A stretch of 64,000 bases of DNA from Bactericera cockerelli (GCA_024516035.1 CM044964.1:23045806-23109805), one strand, 5' to 3'; shown: positions 10,290 through 20,910, counted from the first letter of the stretch. Program-made: numbers and translations. The notes: generated by a model from the sequence alone, not told the origin.

Positions 10290-10515
10290 TCTGCCTATTT
10301 CTCTCTCTCTTCTCTCTTTCTATCTCTCTTTCTCTCTATCTCTCTCTTTCTATCTGTTTCTATTTCTATTTCTCTCTCTCTTCTCTCTTTCTATCTCTCT
10401 ATCCCTCTCTTCTCTCTTTCTATCTCTATTTCTCTTTCTCTCTCTCTCTCTCTTCTCTCTTTCTTTCTCTCTCTCTCTTCTCTCTTTCTATCTCTATTTC
10501 TCTTTCTCTCTTAGG
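10290..10515. repeat. CT-rich microsatellite
   Basis: (CT)n with TTTCTAT/CTCTATTT interruptions, directly abutting the reverse-transcriptase frame. Confidence 0.9.
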
Positions 10516-10522
10516 TTCCCTG

Positions 10523-11435
10523 TGTTTCTTGGAAAAGATCCTGGAAAAATACTTAGAGTCAAAAATGAAAAAATATTGTACAGAAAACAATATAATTCCA
10601 AAATTCCAATTTGGATTCCAACCAAAAAAGAGTACGCTGACACTACTTGAAGACTTTTCAGGAATATTAAATAGCGCCCTTGACCAGAAAAAGTACGTCA
10701 TAATCCTGTGGCTTGATCTCACGCGCGCTTTCGAAACAATCCCTCACGAGAACCTACTGAAAAAACTCCAAGACATAGGTATGAATAATTCCTTATTTAA
10801 AAATTTCTATGAAGGAAGAAAACAAGTTACGAAAGTAGGGGAAGTAATAAGTGAGGAGCTTTTGATTGAGGACGGCGTGGTGACCGGTGGCATAACCAGT
10901 CCTGGAAAATACAACTGCTACACGCATGACATCAAGTACCTACCGCTCAAGAGTCATCTACGCCAGTTCGCAGATGATTCCTGTATAATCTCAGTGGATG
11001 AAAGCCTAGAGAAAGCAGTGGAAAACGCACAGCAGGACTTCATGTCAATACAAAAGTGTTTCTATAATAATGGTATTTATATCAATCAAAGTAAGACGGA
11101 AGCCATGGCCCTTGGAACATGCACAGGAATTAGGGACACAACAAACCACAGGATAAAGTGTCACACACGATCTTGCCTCTATTTGGAACTTTATACCCTT
11201 GATTGTACCTGTGAGTACCTAACATATGCCACTGACTGTAGGTACCTCGGAGTTCTTATTGATAATAAATTCAAAATGAAGTCGCACGTGAACCTCCTGT
11301 GTAAAAAATTAAGAATCATCAATTACCAATTCAGAAAAAGTAACTTGGCTGTCCTGTCACTCAACACGAAAGCAATGCTGTATCATGCTCTGGTGGAGTC
11401 TATCCTTCGCTATGGTGTGACATTGTACTCATACT
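10523..11435 (+). pseudogene. Non-LTR retrotransposon reverse transcriptase, 5' part
   Basis: This is an RNA-directed DNA polymerase fragment of a non-LTR (jockey/CR1-like group) retrotransposon. Visible landmarks in the frame from 10,529 are FQFGFQPKKSTLTLL (finger region), LWLDLTRAFETIPH (motif A with Asp), the catalytic FADD box in LRQFADDS, then INQSKTEAM and YLGVLID of the thumb side. The segment between A and C (GGITSPGKYNCYTHDI) is a poor match to the usual QGS-PLLF pattern. The N-terminal part and endonuclease are absent; the frame begins right after a CT microsatellite. It is interrupted at 11,436 by a hAT-type insertion and resumes at 13,808. It lies inside the composite transposon and is unlikely to be active. 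Confidence 0.85.
11428..11435. repeat. 8-bp target-site duplication of the hAT element
   Basis: CTCATACT precedes the element and recurs at 13,800-13,807. Removing the element plus one copy rejoins the reverse-transcriptase reading frame (…LYSYS + PQYVLEP…). Confidence 0.9.
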
Positions 11436-11539
11436 CATGCGCGGATATAGGGGGGGGCACGGGGGGCACGTGCCCCCCCAGATTTTTTTCGGTAAGCGGT
11501 GTTTCTCCAATTGCATTATACTTATTCCCGTAAAAAAAA

Positions 11540-12520
11540 AAGATCTCAATGAGTTAGGGGGGCACAGGTCCCAAAATAATTCCCAATTCTAGGACTAATC
11601 CCGTAAAAAAAAAATTTCAATGAGTTAGGGGGGCACGGCCCCCAAAATAATTTCCAATTCTTAGACTAATCCCGTAAAAAAAAAATACAATGAGTTAGGG
11701 GGGCACGGGCCCCAGAATAATTCCCAATTCTAAGACTAATCCTGTAAAAAAAAAATCTCAATAAGTTAGGGGGGCACGGGCCCCAAAATAATTCCCAATT
11801 CTAAGACTAATCCCGTAAAAAAAGATCTCAATAAGTTAGGGGGGCACGGGACCCAAAATAAATCCCAATTCTAAGACTTATCCCGTAAAAAAAAAATATC
11901 TCAAAGAGTTAGGGGGGCACGGGCCCCAAAATAATTCTCAATTCTAAGACCGATCCCGTTTAAAAAAATCTCAATAAGTTAGGGGGGCACGGGCCCCAAA
12001 ATAATTCTCAATTCTAAGACTAATCCCGTAAAAAAAAATCTCAATAAGTTAGGGGGGCACGGGACCCAAAATAATTCCCAATTCTAAGACTTATCCCGTA
12101 AAAAAAATATCTCAAAGAGTTAGGGGGGCACGGGCCCCAAAATAATTCTCAATTCTAAGACCGATCCCGTTTAAAAAAATCTCAATAAGTTAGGGGGGCA
12201 CGGGCCCCCAAAATAATTCTCAATTCTAAGACTAATCCCGTAAAAAAAAATCTCAATAAGTTAGGGGGGCACGGGACCCAAAATAATTCCCAATTCTAAG
12301 ACTTATCCCGTAAAAAAAATATCTCAAAGAGTTAGGGGGGCACGGGCCCCAAAATAATTCCTAATTCTAAGACTAATCCCGTAAAAAAAATATCAATAAG
12401 TTAGGGGTGCACGGGCCCCAAAATAATTCCCAATTCTAAGACTATTCCCGTAAAAAAAAATCTCAATAAGTTAGCGGTGCACAGGACTCAAAATAATTCA
12501 CAATTCTAAGACCAATAAGA
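11540..12520 (+). repeat. ~70-bp tandem array, about 14 units
   Basis: Each unit has 'gttaggggggcacgg', 'ccccaaaataattcccaatt', 'ctaagactaatcccgt' and an A-run. Unit starts fall at 11,551, 11,622, 11,692, 11,763, 11,833 and so on to 12,468. From 11,833 to about 12,390 variants recur every third unit (ttatcccg/caaagag, then cgatcccgttt), giving a ~211-bp higher-order period. Confidence 0.9.
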
Positions 12521-12747
12521 AATAACTAAATAATAAAGTTTTCAAATCCACACCGATTGTCCGAGCTGAAATTTTACCTATAGGTCCATTTGGATCAGAG
12601 ACTATATCTCTAGGGTTCAGCTACACGGGGTAAGGACAAAAAATAGATGGCTTACAAAAAAAAAACATTTTTCAACCGAAATGACATTTTTTTTCTGAAA
12701 ATTTGTCGTGACGGCGCCACGGCGGCGGCGTATCAATTAAAAAAATC

Positions 12748-13380
12748 TGGTGTAAACATCACACGACTTTCCTTATCTCCCAAAAAGGAGTCGAATTCCG
12801 CCACGGGTGACTGAACGGTAACAGATAACTAAAAATCAATGCCAAATTCGTGATCAGCACTTCAAAATCATTTAATTTGATATGTCACAACCCCCATCTA
12901 GGATGAATAATAAAAAAGTTAGTCCAATCGGGTCCCCCTACAATACCGGTAAATTGGGGCCGGTTTCCAAAAAGTTAAAGATATCAAAAAAATGATCAGA
13001 GTGAACCCCTATTATTTTTTTAATTTGAGAAAATGTTGTTCTCTAACTTTTTTTGTATCTTTAACCAATTCAAAGAAGCGGTGCTTGCGGCCAATATTTG
13101 CGGCCCTGCGGCCGCAGAATGCGGCCGATTTCAACCAAAAGTTTCATGGTTCGTCTGGTGTATAAAATTAATTACCATACCAAATTTCAAGTCTCTAGCT
13201 CTTACCGTTCTTGAGATATCCTGTTCACAGACACACACACAGACAGACGCACGGACCAATGGCTGAAAAACCACTTTTTTGGTATCCTGAGGCTATGATT
13301 CGTCCAGAAATGTGAAAAGCTGGGTAGGTCAAATTTTCGACGAATACAATACTTTCCTTATTATAGGATAAGGAAAGTAA
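12748..13380. mobile_element. 0.63-kb non-autonomous element nested in the hAT element
   Basis: It is homologous end to end with 54,641-55,271. It starts 'tggtgtaaacatcacacgac' and ends with the hairpin-like 'actttccttatta..ggataaggaaagt'. 'actttccttat' near the start mirrors the end. The interior has 'gcggccctgcggccg' and a (CAGA)n patch. No coding potential. Confidence 0.75.
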
Positions 13381-13687
13381 AAAAGTTTTAAGCAAGGGTT
13401 CAAGTTTTCATTTGAGATATCAATCACGAAATTCTGATGAGCCGTTCTTGAGCTACATTGAGTAAGGACATAAAATGGATGGGTAAACAAAAGGTATTTA
13501 CGTTTTTTGACCTGAATGACATTTTTCTCGAAATTTGTCGTGACGAACTATCAACTCAAAGCGAGAATGTTTTTGCAAGCGTTGTAGTCTTCATTTGACA
13601 TATGATCGCGAAATTCTGATGAGCCATTCTTGAGCTCCAGTAAAGACAAGAAATGGATAGGTGACACAAAAAATATTGACATTTATG

Positions 13688-13745
13688 TGTGTGTGTGTGT
13701 GTGTGTGTGATAGGCTTGCGAAGCGGCGGGTGCAACCCGTTAGTT
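13688..13745. repeat. (TG)n run followed by degenerate Helitron-like 3' hairpin
   Basis: (TG)n at about 13,688-13,709, then 'gcggcgggtgcaacccgttagt'-type sequence that could fold as a short GC hairpin followed by TTAG-T. It resembles the Helitron end at 18,337 but the 5' end is not found. Confidence 0.35.
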
Positions 13746-13807
13746 AGGTATATTGTGCGATTGTGCCCCCCCAGTACAAGAGGGCTATATCCGCGCCTGC
13801 TCATACT

Positions 13808-14157
13808 CCCCACAGTATGTCCTGGAGCCACTAAGCAAGATACAGAAAAAAATTCTCAAGTACCTGTTCAAAGATCACAGCGGGAAGTTCCTACAACCCC
13901 AGTCATTAGCCAAGTTCATAAATATAATAAACAATTTTAAAAATCCAGAATTTAGAAAAATTAAGACCACAGTTTACCCAATTAGAAATAAGGAATTTAT
14001 AAGTTCGATTGTACGTACACAGTACGGAGAGAGGCTATTTAGTTATTGTATACCTAAACTGTTAAACAGATATTGTAGCGACTTTTTATATGAAGAAAAT
14101 ATGTCCATTCTTAAAGAAAAACTCAAAATAAAATTAATTCAAGAACAAAACATATAA
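13808..14157 (+). pseudogene. Non-LTR retrotransposon reverse transcriptase, C-terminal part
   Basis: The frame resumes after the hAT insertion with PQYVLEPLSKIQKKILKYLF and runs to a TAA-type stop at 14,155-14,157. It is the conserved region downstream of the RT in non-LTR retrotransposons (YG...L...Q.k.lk). A short 3' UTR follows, ending near 14,315 in a 'attcaattcaattcc' repeat tail before a CT microsatellite. Confidence 0.8.
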
Positions 14158-14314
14158 ATAGGTTATTTTGTGTTACTACTTTGCTTTGCCCATTGTTTCG
14201 CCACTGGTCGCTGCTCATTTTGGGCGCTAAAACAATCGGGGTATAAAGCTAAAAACTTGAGCTCCGCTGTAAAAATCTTTAAACCAAATAAATGTATTAT
14301 TCAATTCAATTCCT

Positions 14315-14317
<3 letters not shown>

Positions 14318-14361
<44 letters not shown>

Positions 14362-14370
14362 CTCTCTATC
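14318..14370. repeat. (CT)n microsatellite
   Basis: Nearly pure CT repeat after the retrotransposon 3' tail. Confidence 0.95.
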
Positions 14371-14375
14371 ACTCT

Positions 14376-14404
14376 CTATCGGGTGCCAACTTCACGCCGG
14401 ACCA
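14376..14404. repeat. Internal degenerate copy of the composite-transposon terminus
   Basis: 'atcgggtgccaacttcacg' followed by 'ccggacc' resembles the outer right end ('gtcgggtgctatcttcacg' then 'cacct'). It is followed by a fragment of the RTE-tail repeat (about 14,470-14,560). Confidence 0.5.
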
Positions 14405-14689
14405 ACATGTACAAAGTTCCAAGTATTTTTTGAACTTGCCCTACAACTGCATTGCATGGTCATATCACGACGGGGGTGTTACCCTCCATTCGTAGGAAAC
14501 TCACAAACCTGCTACCCACATTAACCTCACCCAGCCTGGGTTGGGTCAGATTAATGTGTTAAGCAACGTTAAACAACGTTTACCTCGCTAAACGTTGCTT
14601 AACCTCGGTGATCCTGAGAGAACTGGTGCATTCAACGCGCCAGCGACGCCACGCTGGCAATTTGGAGTTTAATGTTCCTGAAATATATT

Positions 14690-14965
14690 ATACGTCACAA
14701 CTTGGTGGGTAGCGCTGAATTATAGGACTATACCACCTTAATATACAATATCTTGTACAATTTTTGCCTATAATTCCGCAACTGGTCGCTGTTTCACATC
14801 AAAAGAGCTACACATTTTTCCTGACGAGGTATATATGAGTGGACCCCGAACATCTAAGTACAGAGCAGAAAAAATCCTACCTCGCTGGGGATCGAACCCA
14901 GGTTACCGTGCGTGCAATGCCTAGCGCGCCAACTCACTCTGCCACCTTGACTACTACTAAATCAT
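14690..14965 (-). mobile_element. SINE family B at the inner end of the right arm
   Basis: Inverted copy with B box complement 'gggatcgaaccca'. It extends about 35 bases further inward than its partner in the left arm ('cacaacttggtgggtagcgc'). Confidence 0.85.
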
Positions 14966-16412
14966 AGCATGTAATTATATAAATAATAATAATAATAATA
15001 TCGGCTTGTTTATACTGCCGAATTAGGACTATTAAAGTCTCATTTTCCCAGCAGCAAGTCACGATCATGTAATAAGAATTCCAAACAGTAGGTATCTTGT
15101 CATGTCCTCACTTGGATTCGAACCCACGACGTTTGGAAAATCTGTGTTCACAGTGTTCCGTTTGTTAGGAAAAAGGAAAATATAAAATTGAAAATTTCAG
15201 AAGCGATTTATGATTTATTATAAAAGTAAACAGTAATAGGTACACAGAGTATGACATTATGTTATTACCGATAAGGCGGCGGACTTGTAACCTGGAGGTC
15301 GGTGGTTCAAGTCCCGGTTTCAGCATAGATTGAGTAAAGCGAGTTTGAGTAGTTGTGACATCACGAAAGTGAATAGCACAAATATGATAACTTATTACTT
15401 ATTACATAATAATATATCATACTTAACACAATTCCACAAAGAAGCTGACGTTAAAAAATAAGGTAGGTACATACCTACCAAAGTAATGTGAGGTTATAAA
15501 CGTCACATCAATAAACGATTGTTTATCTTCGTCAGCAACGCCTGCATCTGAGTTATCTGCGACGAAAAAAAATGGAAAGGTCTACCCTATCTACATTCTG
15601 TGAGATTACCTACTCTTCTCCGAAACAATTGCATCAATATCAGGCTAAATGTTACTTATTTTAACGCGAATGTCAGAGGACACATCTAACTTACTCCTAT
15701 AGGTACTTGTTTTTCAAATACATCATTTGAGAAAAGCCAAATTCGCACATGTACCTAAATGGTAATAAAGGGTAGTAGGTACAATTTTGTGCACCTGAAA
15801 TTGTCCCGAGTACCACTGTTTGAGAACCTATGGTTTAATACGTGCACCGACAACGTGAAGTCCCCCCACACCTCTGCTCCCATCGCTGCGTTGCAATGGA
15901 AGAGGTGAGGAGCGGGGTTCCATGTAGTTCTGTATGTGATTTGCGTTTCAATAGGCGAGGCGGGGGGTGGGTTTTTCGATGTTAAAACCTCTCTCCTGGC
16001 GTTACGGTTGGAGTACAAAATTCGGGGTTTGTTGTTCCTGGGAGTACATAATTCAGAGATTATTTTGGTATGCGGTACAATATTCTAGCTCCATCGGTTA
16101 AAATCGTGAAGTTAGCACCCGACATGTTCCAACCCCTCTCCTGGGGTTACGGTTGGAGTACAAAATTCGGGGTTTGTTGTTCCTAACAGTACATAATTAG
16201 TACATTATTATGGTAGGTGGTACAAAATTCTAGCTTCAATGTTGGGTGCTAGCGTGAAGTTAGCACCCGACATGTTTCAACCGCTCTCCTGGGGTTACGG
16301 TTGGAGTACAAAATTCGGGGTTTGTTGTTCCTAACAGTACATAATTAGTACATTATTATGGTAGGTGGTACAAAATTCTAGCTTCAATGTCGGGTGCTAT
16401 CTTCACGCACCT
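14727..16412 (-). repeat. Right inverted arm of the composite transposon
   Basis: Reverse complement of the left arm. It contains mirrored SINE B, SINE A (about 15,000-15,175), SINE D (about 15,265-15,390) and three ~150-bp terminal units (15,980-16,408). It lacks the SINE found at 8,671-8,825. Confidence 0.85.
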
Positions 16413-16421
16413 TTGTTTTTT
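16413..16421. repeat. 9-bp target-site duplication, right
   Basis: TTGTTTTTT, the partner of 7,762-7,770. Confidence 0.85.
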
Positions 16422-16422
16422 A

Positions 16423-17760
16423 CCTCACTTTGTTTTTTTTTCTGTATCTCTCTCTCTCTCTTCTTTTCTTTTCTTTTTTTATCTCTTGATACGCTTCTTT
16501 TCCTTATCTCTTTCCGTTTTTTATATTTCAATTTTTTCTCTGTCACTCAAATTAAGGATTGAGTGGAAGACATTACCAAATACAATATTTCCAATCAAAA
16601 TTTTCATGCGTTAATTTAAAATCATCCCTTTTCTTTTTTGTTTGAGGGGTGCTGAAGTTTCACAGCTCCTTAGCACCGGCCACGCCTGAATTTTTTTTTT
16701 TTTTTTTTTTTTTTTAAAGATGAGTGTTTCACAGCCTTTTTTATTTCGTAGCCATGAAACAGGAGCTACTGTAGACGCTTGTGGTCTGTGTTGTAGCCTG
16801 CCCATCCCGTAGTATGCCTCCCCTCTGATGGGGAGGCATTGTACATACCTATGTATGTCCTTATTAATAAAGTATATAATAATAATAGTTTTTCTCTGCC
16901 TATTTTTCTTCTTTCTCTCTCATTTTCTTTTCTTTATCTCTTGATACGCTTCTTATCTTTTCTTTATTTTTCCCCTTCTCTATCTCTCACTTTCTACTCT
17001 GCCCCTCAAATCAATTCTTATTCTTCTTTAACTAATTATTTTCTTCTATTTCTTTCTCTCTTTCTCTTTCCGTTCTATCGTCTCAATATTCAATTTCGAA
17101 TCCTGTCCTTTAACAAATGCAATTATTTTATTTGCGTCAATTTCATCTCGTCTAGCTACGTTTATTTCTCCCTCTCGTTCTGTCTTTGTTAGTTTTTCAT
17201 GATTTGCTACGTAATTTACAATTTACGAGTACACACTCTCTCCTTTCTCTCTCTCTATCTCTCTCTCTTTCACAAACTCTAAAGTTCTCTCACTTTTTCT
17301 AGTTCTCCATCCATCTCTGATCTTTAACCAAATTATCTTTCCCTCTCCTACTCTCTCTCTCCCTCTCTTTTACAAACTATAAACTTCTCTCACTTTTTCT
17401 AGTTGTCCATGCATCTCTGATTTTTAACCAAATTATATTTCCCTCTCTTTCTGTCTCTGTTATTTTTTCATGATTTCCTACCTATCTCTCTCCATCCCTC
17501 TCACCCTCTCTCTCTCTCCATCTCTCTCACCCTATCTCTCCTTCTTTCTCTCTCGCTCTCTCTCTACCTCTTTTTCACAAACTCTAAAGTTCTCTCACTT
17601 TTTCTAGTTCTCCATCCATCTCTGATCTCTAACCAAATTATCTTTCTCTCTCTCTCTCTCTCGCCCTCTTTTTCACAAACTCTAAAGTTCTCTCACGTTT
17701 TCTAGTTCTCCATCCATCTCTGATCTTTTACCAAATTATCTATCTCTCTCTCGTAGCTTC
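16423..17760. repeat. Pyrimidine-rich region with ~100-200-bp tandem units
   Basis: CT-rich throughout, broken at 16,555-16,860 by SINE-like sequence. From about 17,265 to 17,740 the block 'cacaaactctaaagttctct…agttctccatccatctctga…accaaattat' recurs four times with variable CT spacers. Open frames are Ser/Leu/Phe strings. The partner is at 48,517-49,840. Confidence 0.8.
16700..16850 (-). mobile_element. SINE family C, partial, inverted
   Basis: 'cgtagccatgaaacaggagc', 'tctgtgttgtagcctgccca' and 'cctctgatggg' are the inverted 3' body of family C. The tRNA-like head is missing. The tail is the poly-T at about 16,689-16,715. Confidence 0.75.
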
Positions 17761-18075
17761 TTCCGATTTCTCCCATCACTCTTTTTTATTGGTTGTTAGT
17801 CGATTTCAACTATACATGGTCAAATCACGACGGCTATTATAAAAGCCATTCGCTGATACATCAAATACCAGCTACCTATTTAACTTTATTCCTTTAAAAA
17901 AAAAAAAATCAGTGTTTCTCACACTATTTTGTTTCGTAGGCATGAAACAGGAGTACTGTATCTGCATGGAAAGCGAAAACTTCACCACTGAGCTAACCGC
18001 GTGCTCATTCAACTGAGTTAGGGCAGGAATATCGCCCATCATAAGGGGGGGAAAAACAAAAACCGATACTTCTAA

Positions 18076-18337
18076 TCTTAATATATAAATGTCAAAGACA
18101 CTCACTGACCACTGACCACTGACCACTGACCACTGACCACTGACTGATCATCGCTCTACAGCCCAAACCGTAAGTCCTAGGAAGCTGAAATTTGGTAGGT
18201 AGCTTTGTCTTATAGTCTAGATGTGCAATAAGACGGGATTTTTCGAAACTCCCACTACAACACCTGCCATTGGCGAAAAAGGATTTTTTGCTTTCACGGC
18301 CATGCCTCGGCCCGCAAGGCGGGCGACAGCCCGCTAG
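18076..18337 (+). mobile_element. Non-autonomous Helitron, 262 bp
   Basis: It starts TCTTAATATATAAATGTC after an A, carries '(actgacc)n' near the start, and ends with a GC hairpin (cccgcaaggcgggc…agcccg) followed by CTAG and a T. TC start, 3' hairpin plus CTRR, and insertion between A and T are the Helitron rules. No target duplication. The allele is at 50,161-50,422. Confidence 0.8.
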
Positions 18338-18374
18338 TTACTAATATTAGAAAGTTTTCGGATGTGATTATACA

Positions 18375-18480
18375 TAGTTGACCAAGCACCTTAATGGGGA
18401 AAATTGTGTCACTTCTCGCCCATCAAGGGGACACAGACCACAAACGTCCACAGTAGTGTCTTCCTCAAGACTGAAGAAAT
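18375..18480 (+). mobile_element. SINE family C body fragment
   Basis: 'gaccaagcaccttaatgggg', 'tgtcacttctcgcccatca' and 'acagaccacaaacgt' match family C. Copy 2 has about 15 extra bases here (50,515-50,535). Confidence 0.65.
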
Positions 18481-18714
18481 GCTGTGAAGCATTCATCTTT
18501 TTATTTACATTTTTTTTAGAATAAAAAAAAATATATAATAATGCTAATAATAATTTTTATAATAGAAAAAATAAGAAAAAAAATATTAGAGAAAAGGTAA
18601 CGAAAATAATCATAATAAGAAGAAAACCTTGGCACGTGACGAACTGAACATTTCCACTGATTGGATGAGTGGATGAGTTGGGGATGTGATTAGAAATGTA
18701 GTGGGGAAGAAGGA

Positions 18715-18900
18715 AAGGACATAAGGAGAGGGAGAAAGAGAGAGAAAGAAATAGAAGGAGGGAGAGAGAGAGAGGGAGGGAGGGGGGAGAGAGAGGAAGA
18801 GAGAGAGGGAGGGAGAGATAGAGAGTAAGAGAGAGAGAAAGAGAGATAAAGTTAATGAGAAAGAGAAAGTTAATGAAAAGAGGAATGAGGAAAAGAGTGA
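18715..18900. repeat. GA-rich tract
   Basis: Purine-only repeat (gagaga/ggagggag). Partner at 50,815-51,000. The surrounding 18,480-19,180 is AT-rich with no gene seen. Confidence 0.85.
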
Positions 18901-19184
18901 ATGAATGAAGAGGAAGATAATAGGTAAAAAAATATTAGTAAGCGGACTAGATGAAAAGAAAATGTTGTTAAAGGCGAATAGAGAAGCTCAATACTATATT
19001 GATAGTAAAAAAAATACTTCCGAATTCTAAAATTAGAAATTTATCGAAACAAATAAATTATAAATGGAATAAATATTTATATGGAACAAACAAATAATAA
19101 ATAAATAAATGTGTTTATTTGTTTTTTTATAGATTTCTGTTAAGAAGAGGTTATGTTTTCCTTTTTTTTTAGAGGTTAATTACT

Positions 19185-19408
19185 AAATTTTAGTGGGTAG
19201 CGCAGAATTGTAGGACTTTTCCGTATCTTCAGTATCCCAATATCTTATTGTTGCCTATAATGCCGCCACTGGTCGCTGCTAACATTAAAACAGGTACTCA
19301 TTTTTCCTCACGAGGTATGTGTGGACCCCGAACAGTCCAAACACCCAAGTACAGAGCAGAAAAAATCCTGCCCCGCCGCACCGGGAATCGAACCCAGGTC
19401 AACTATAT
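19185..19408 (-). mobile_element. SINE family B, inverted
   Basis: Body phrases 'gccactggtcgctgc', 'cctcacgaggtatg' and 'gtacagagcagaaaaaatcc', and head 'gggaatcgaacccaggtc' (B box complement). Partner at 51,285-51,508. Confidence 0.85.
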
Positions 19409-19519
19409 GGAATAAGTGAATTACAATTATGATAGTTGAAGACGAAGGGAAGACAAAGAAGAAATAGATAAAAACAAAAGTTGAAGGCGAAAATAAAAGA
19501 AAGCACAGAATAATATTAA

Positions 19520-19890
19520 AGAGAAAAGGATTGAGAGAGATAGGAATTTAGAGACAGAAAGAGAGAGAAAAAGAGAGATAGAGAGAGAGAAAGATAAAGA
19601 ATGGGAGAGAGAGAAATAGAGACAGAAGAAGAGAGGAAAAAGAGAGATAGAGAGAGAGGTAAAAAGGGAGAGAGAGAAATAACAGAGAGAGATAGGGGAA
19701 AGAGAGATAGAGAGAGAGGTAAAAAAGGGAGAGAGAGAAATAGAGACAGAAAGAGGAGAGGAAAAGAGAGAGGGAGAGAGAAAGAATGAGAGAGAGAGAC
19801 GAGAAATAAAGACGCATAGAAAGAGGAAAAGAGGAGAAAAATAGAGAAAGTATGGTATGAAAGGAGTGAGAGGGAAAAACAGAGAAGGAA
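19520..19890. repeat. GA-rich minisatellite
   Basis: ~70-bp purine units ('agagagaggtaaaaa(a)gggagagagagaaata'). Both strands give long low-complexity frames, which I reject as genes. Partner at 51,620-51,980. Confidence 0.85.
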
Positions 19891-20284
19891 AATATAAATA
19901 AGTTCTAGTTTCTTCTAGTGATTTTCTAGAATGCTGCTTGTTTTTCTAGTTAATGAGACAGTTTTCTTGCCCCATCTTTATTATTTCTCTCTCCCTTTCT
20001 CCTATCCCTCTTTCCCTCTTCCATCTCGCTTTCTCTCTCTCTCTCCCTCTCTCTCCATCACATCTTACATTCCCCAAGAGAAAAATGAGAGAAAATAGCG
20101 CGCAAACACCCAGGTATAATTCAAATATACATCTTTAAAATATATTATTCTCCTTAGGTATCCCTCCTTTTATTTATTTCTCAACATTATAATAATATAT
20201 CTGTTAGGTAATTAAAAAGAAATATAATGTACATTGCACCAATAATCAACCTCAGAAGTTTGATCGTTAAGGCGGCGGACTTAA

Positions 20285-20550
20285 ATACTCGTACACACAC
20301 TTACACACCACACACATGCACACACAGAATGGAGGATTTGAATGATCACACACATTCACGTTTTTCGACGTAAATGACGTAGTGTGTGTGTTGTGTATGT
20401 GGCGTGGGGTGTGTTTGTTGTGTGTGTGGGTGTGTGTGTGGTGTGTGTGTTGTGTGTGTGTTGTGTGTGTGTTTGTGTGTGTGGTTTGTGTGTGTGTGTT
20501 GTGTATGTGGCGTGTGGTGTGTGTGTGTTGTGATGTGTGTGTGGTGTGTA
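20285..20550. repeat. (AC)n and (TG)n variable repeats
   Basis: An AC-rich patch at 20,288-20,330 and a TG-rich patch at 20,380-20,548 flank 'ttcgacgtaaatgacgta'. A family D SINE head fragment (about 20,245-20,283) leads into the AC patch. The allele at 52,390-52,705 differs in repeat composition. Confidence 0.85.
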
Positions 20551-20644
20551 ATAAAAATATTATAATAATAATATTACAAATTATAAAGAAAAAAAACCCT
20601 GAATCAAGATATTAGAATAGAAGCCGAACCTCAACACCTACCCA

Positions 20645-20910
20645 GGGCTATTCCACTTCTTCTTTCCCCATTTCTCTTCCTCCCTCCCTCACTCCTTCTC
20701 TCACTTCCTCCCTCACTCCTCTCTCTCCTCTCTCACTTTCTCTTTCCTCTTCTCTCCTCCTTCCTCTCTCTCCTTCTCTCTTACCTTGTCCCTCCCTCCT
20801 CTCCCCTCTTCTCTAACATTTTCTTACCTCCTCACTCACTTTCTCTCTCCTCCTCTTTCTCTCTTACCTTGTCCCTCCCTCCTCTCTATTTCCTTCTCTC
20901 TTACCTTGTG

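Larger units (their letters stand above)
11436..13799. mobile_element. Non-autonomous hAT-type element, 2,364 bp, inside the RT frame
   Basis: The left end is CATGCGCGGATATAGGGGGG and the complement of the right end is CAGGCGCGGATATAG. An 8-bp target duplication and CA-starting TIRs are the hAT superfamily signature. 'GGGGGGCACGTGCCCCCC' lies just inside the left end. No transposase frame is visible. The interior is a ~70-bp tandem array, a nested 0.63-kb element, two copies of 'gcgaaattctgatgagcc'-type sequence and a (TG)n run ending near a Helitron-like hairpin. Confidence 0.85.
7771..16412. mobile_element. 8.64-kb composite transposon with ~2-kb inverted arms (foldback/MULE-like)
   Basis: The whole block is missing from the otherwise colinear second copy, where the flanks join at 48,515/48,516 with a single TTGTTTTTT. 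The termini are inverted: AGGTCCGTGAAGATAGCACC at the left, and a right end whose complement begins AGGTGCGTGAAGATAGCACC. The arms run 7,771 to ~9,770 and ~14,727 to 16,412. A 9-bp duplication, long TIRs and subterminal tandem units are traits of Mutator-like and Foldback elements. No transposase is visible inside, so it was presumably mobilised in trans. Between the arms is a non-LTR retrotransposon fragment broken by a hAT element. An alternative is a segmental inverted duplication, but the clean empty site argues for transposition. Confidence 0.85.

Noticed and set aside
7771..16412. LTR retrotransposon
   Set aside because: The long terminal repeats are inverted and not direct, and the RT inside is of the non-LTR type.
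20382..20615. Cys/Val-rich protein frame over TG repeats (also 52,520-52,753)
   Set aside because: It is a translation of (TG)n repeats, and its length and sequence differ between the two alleles.
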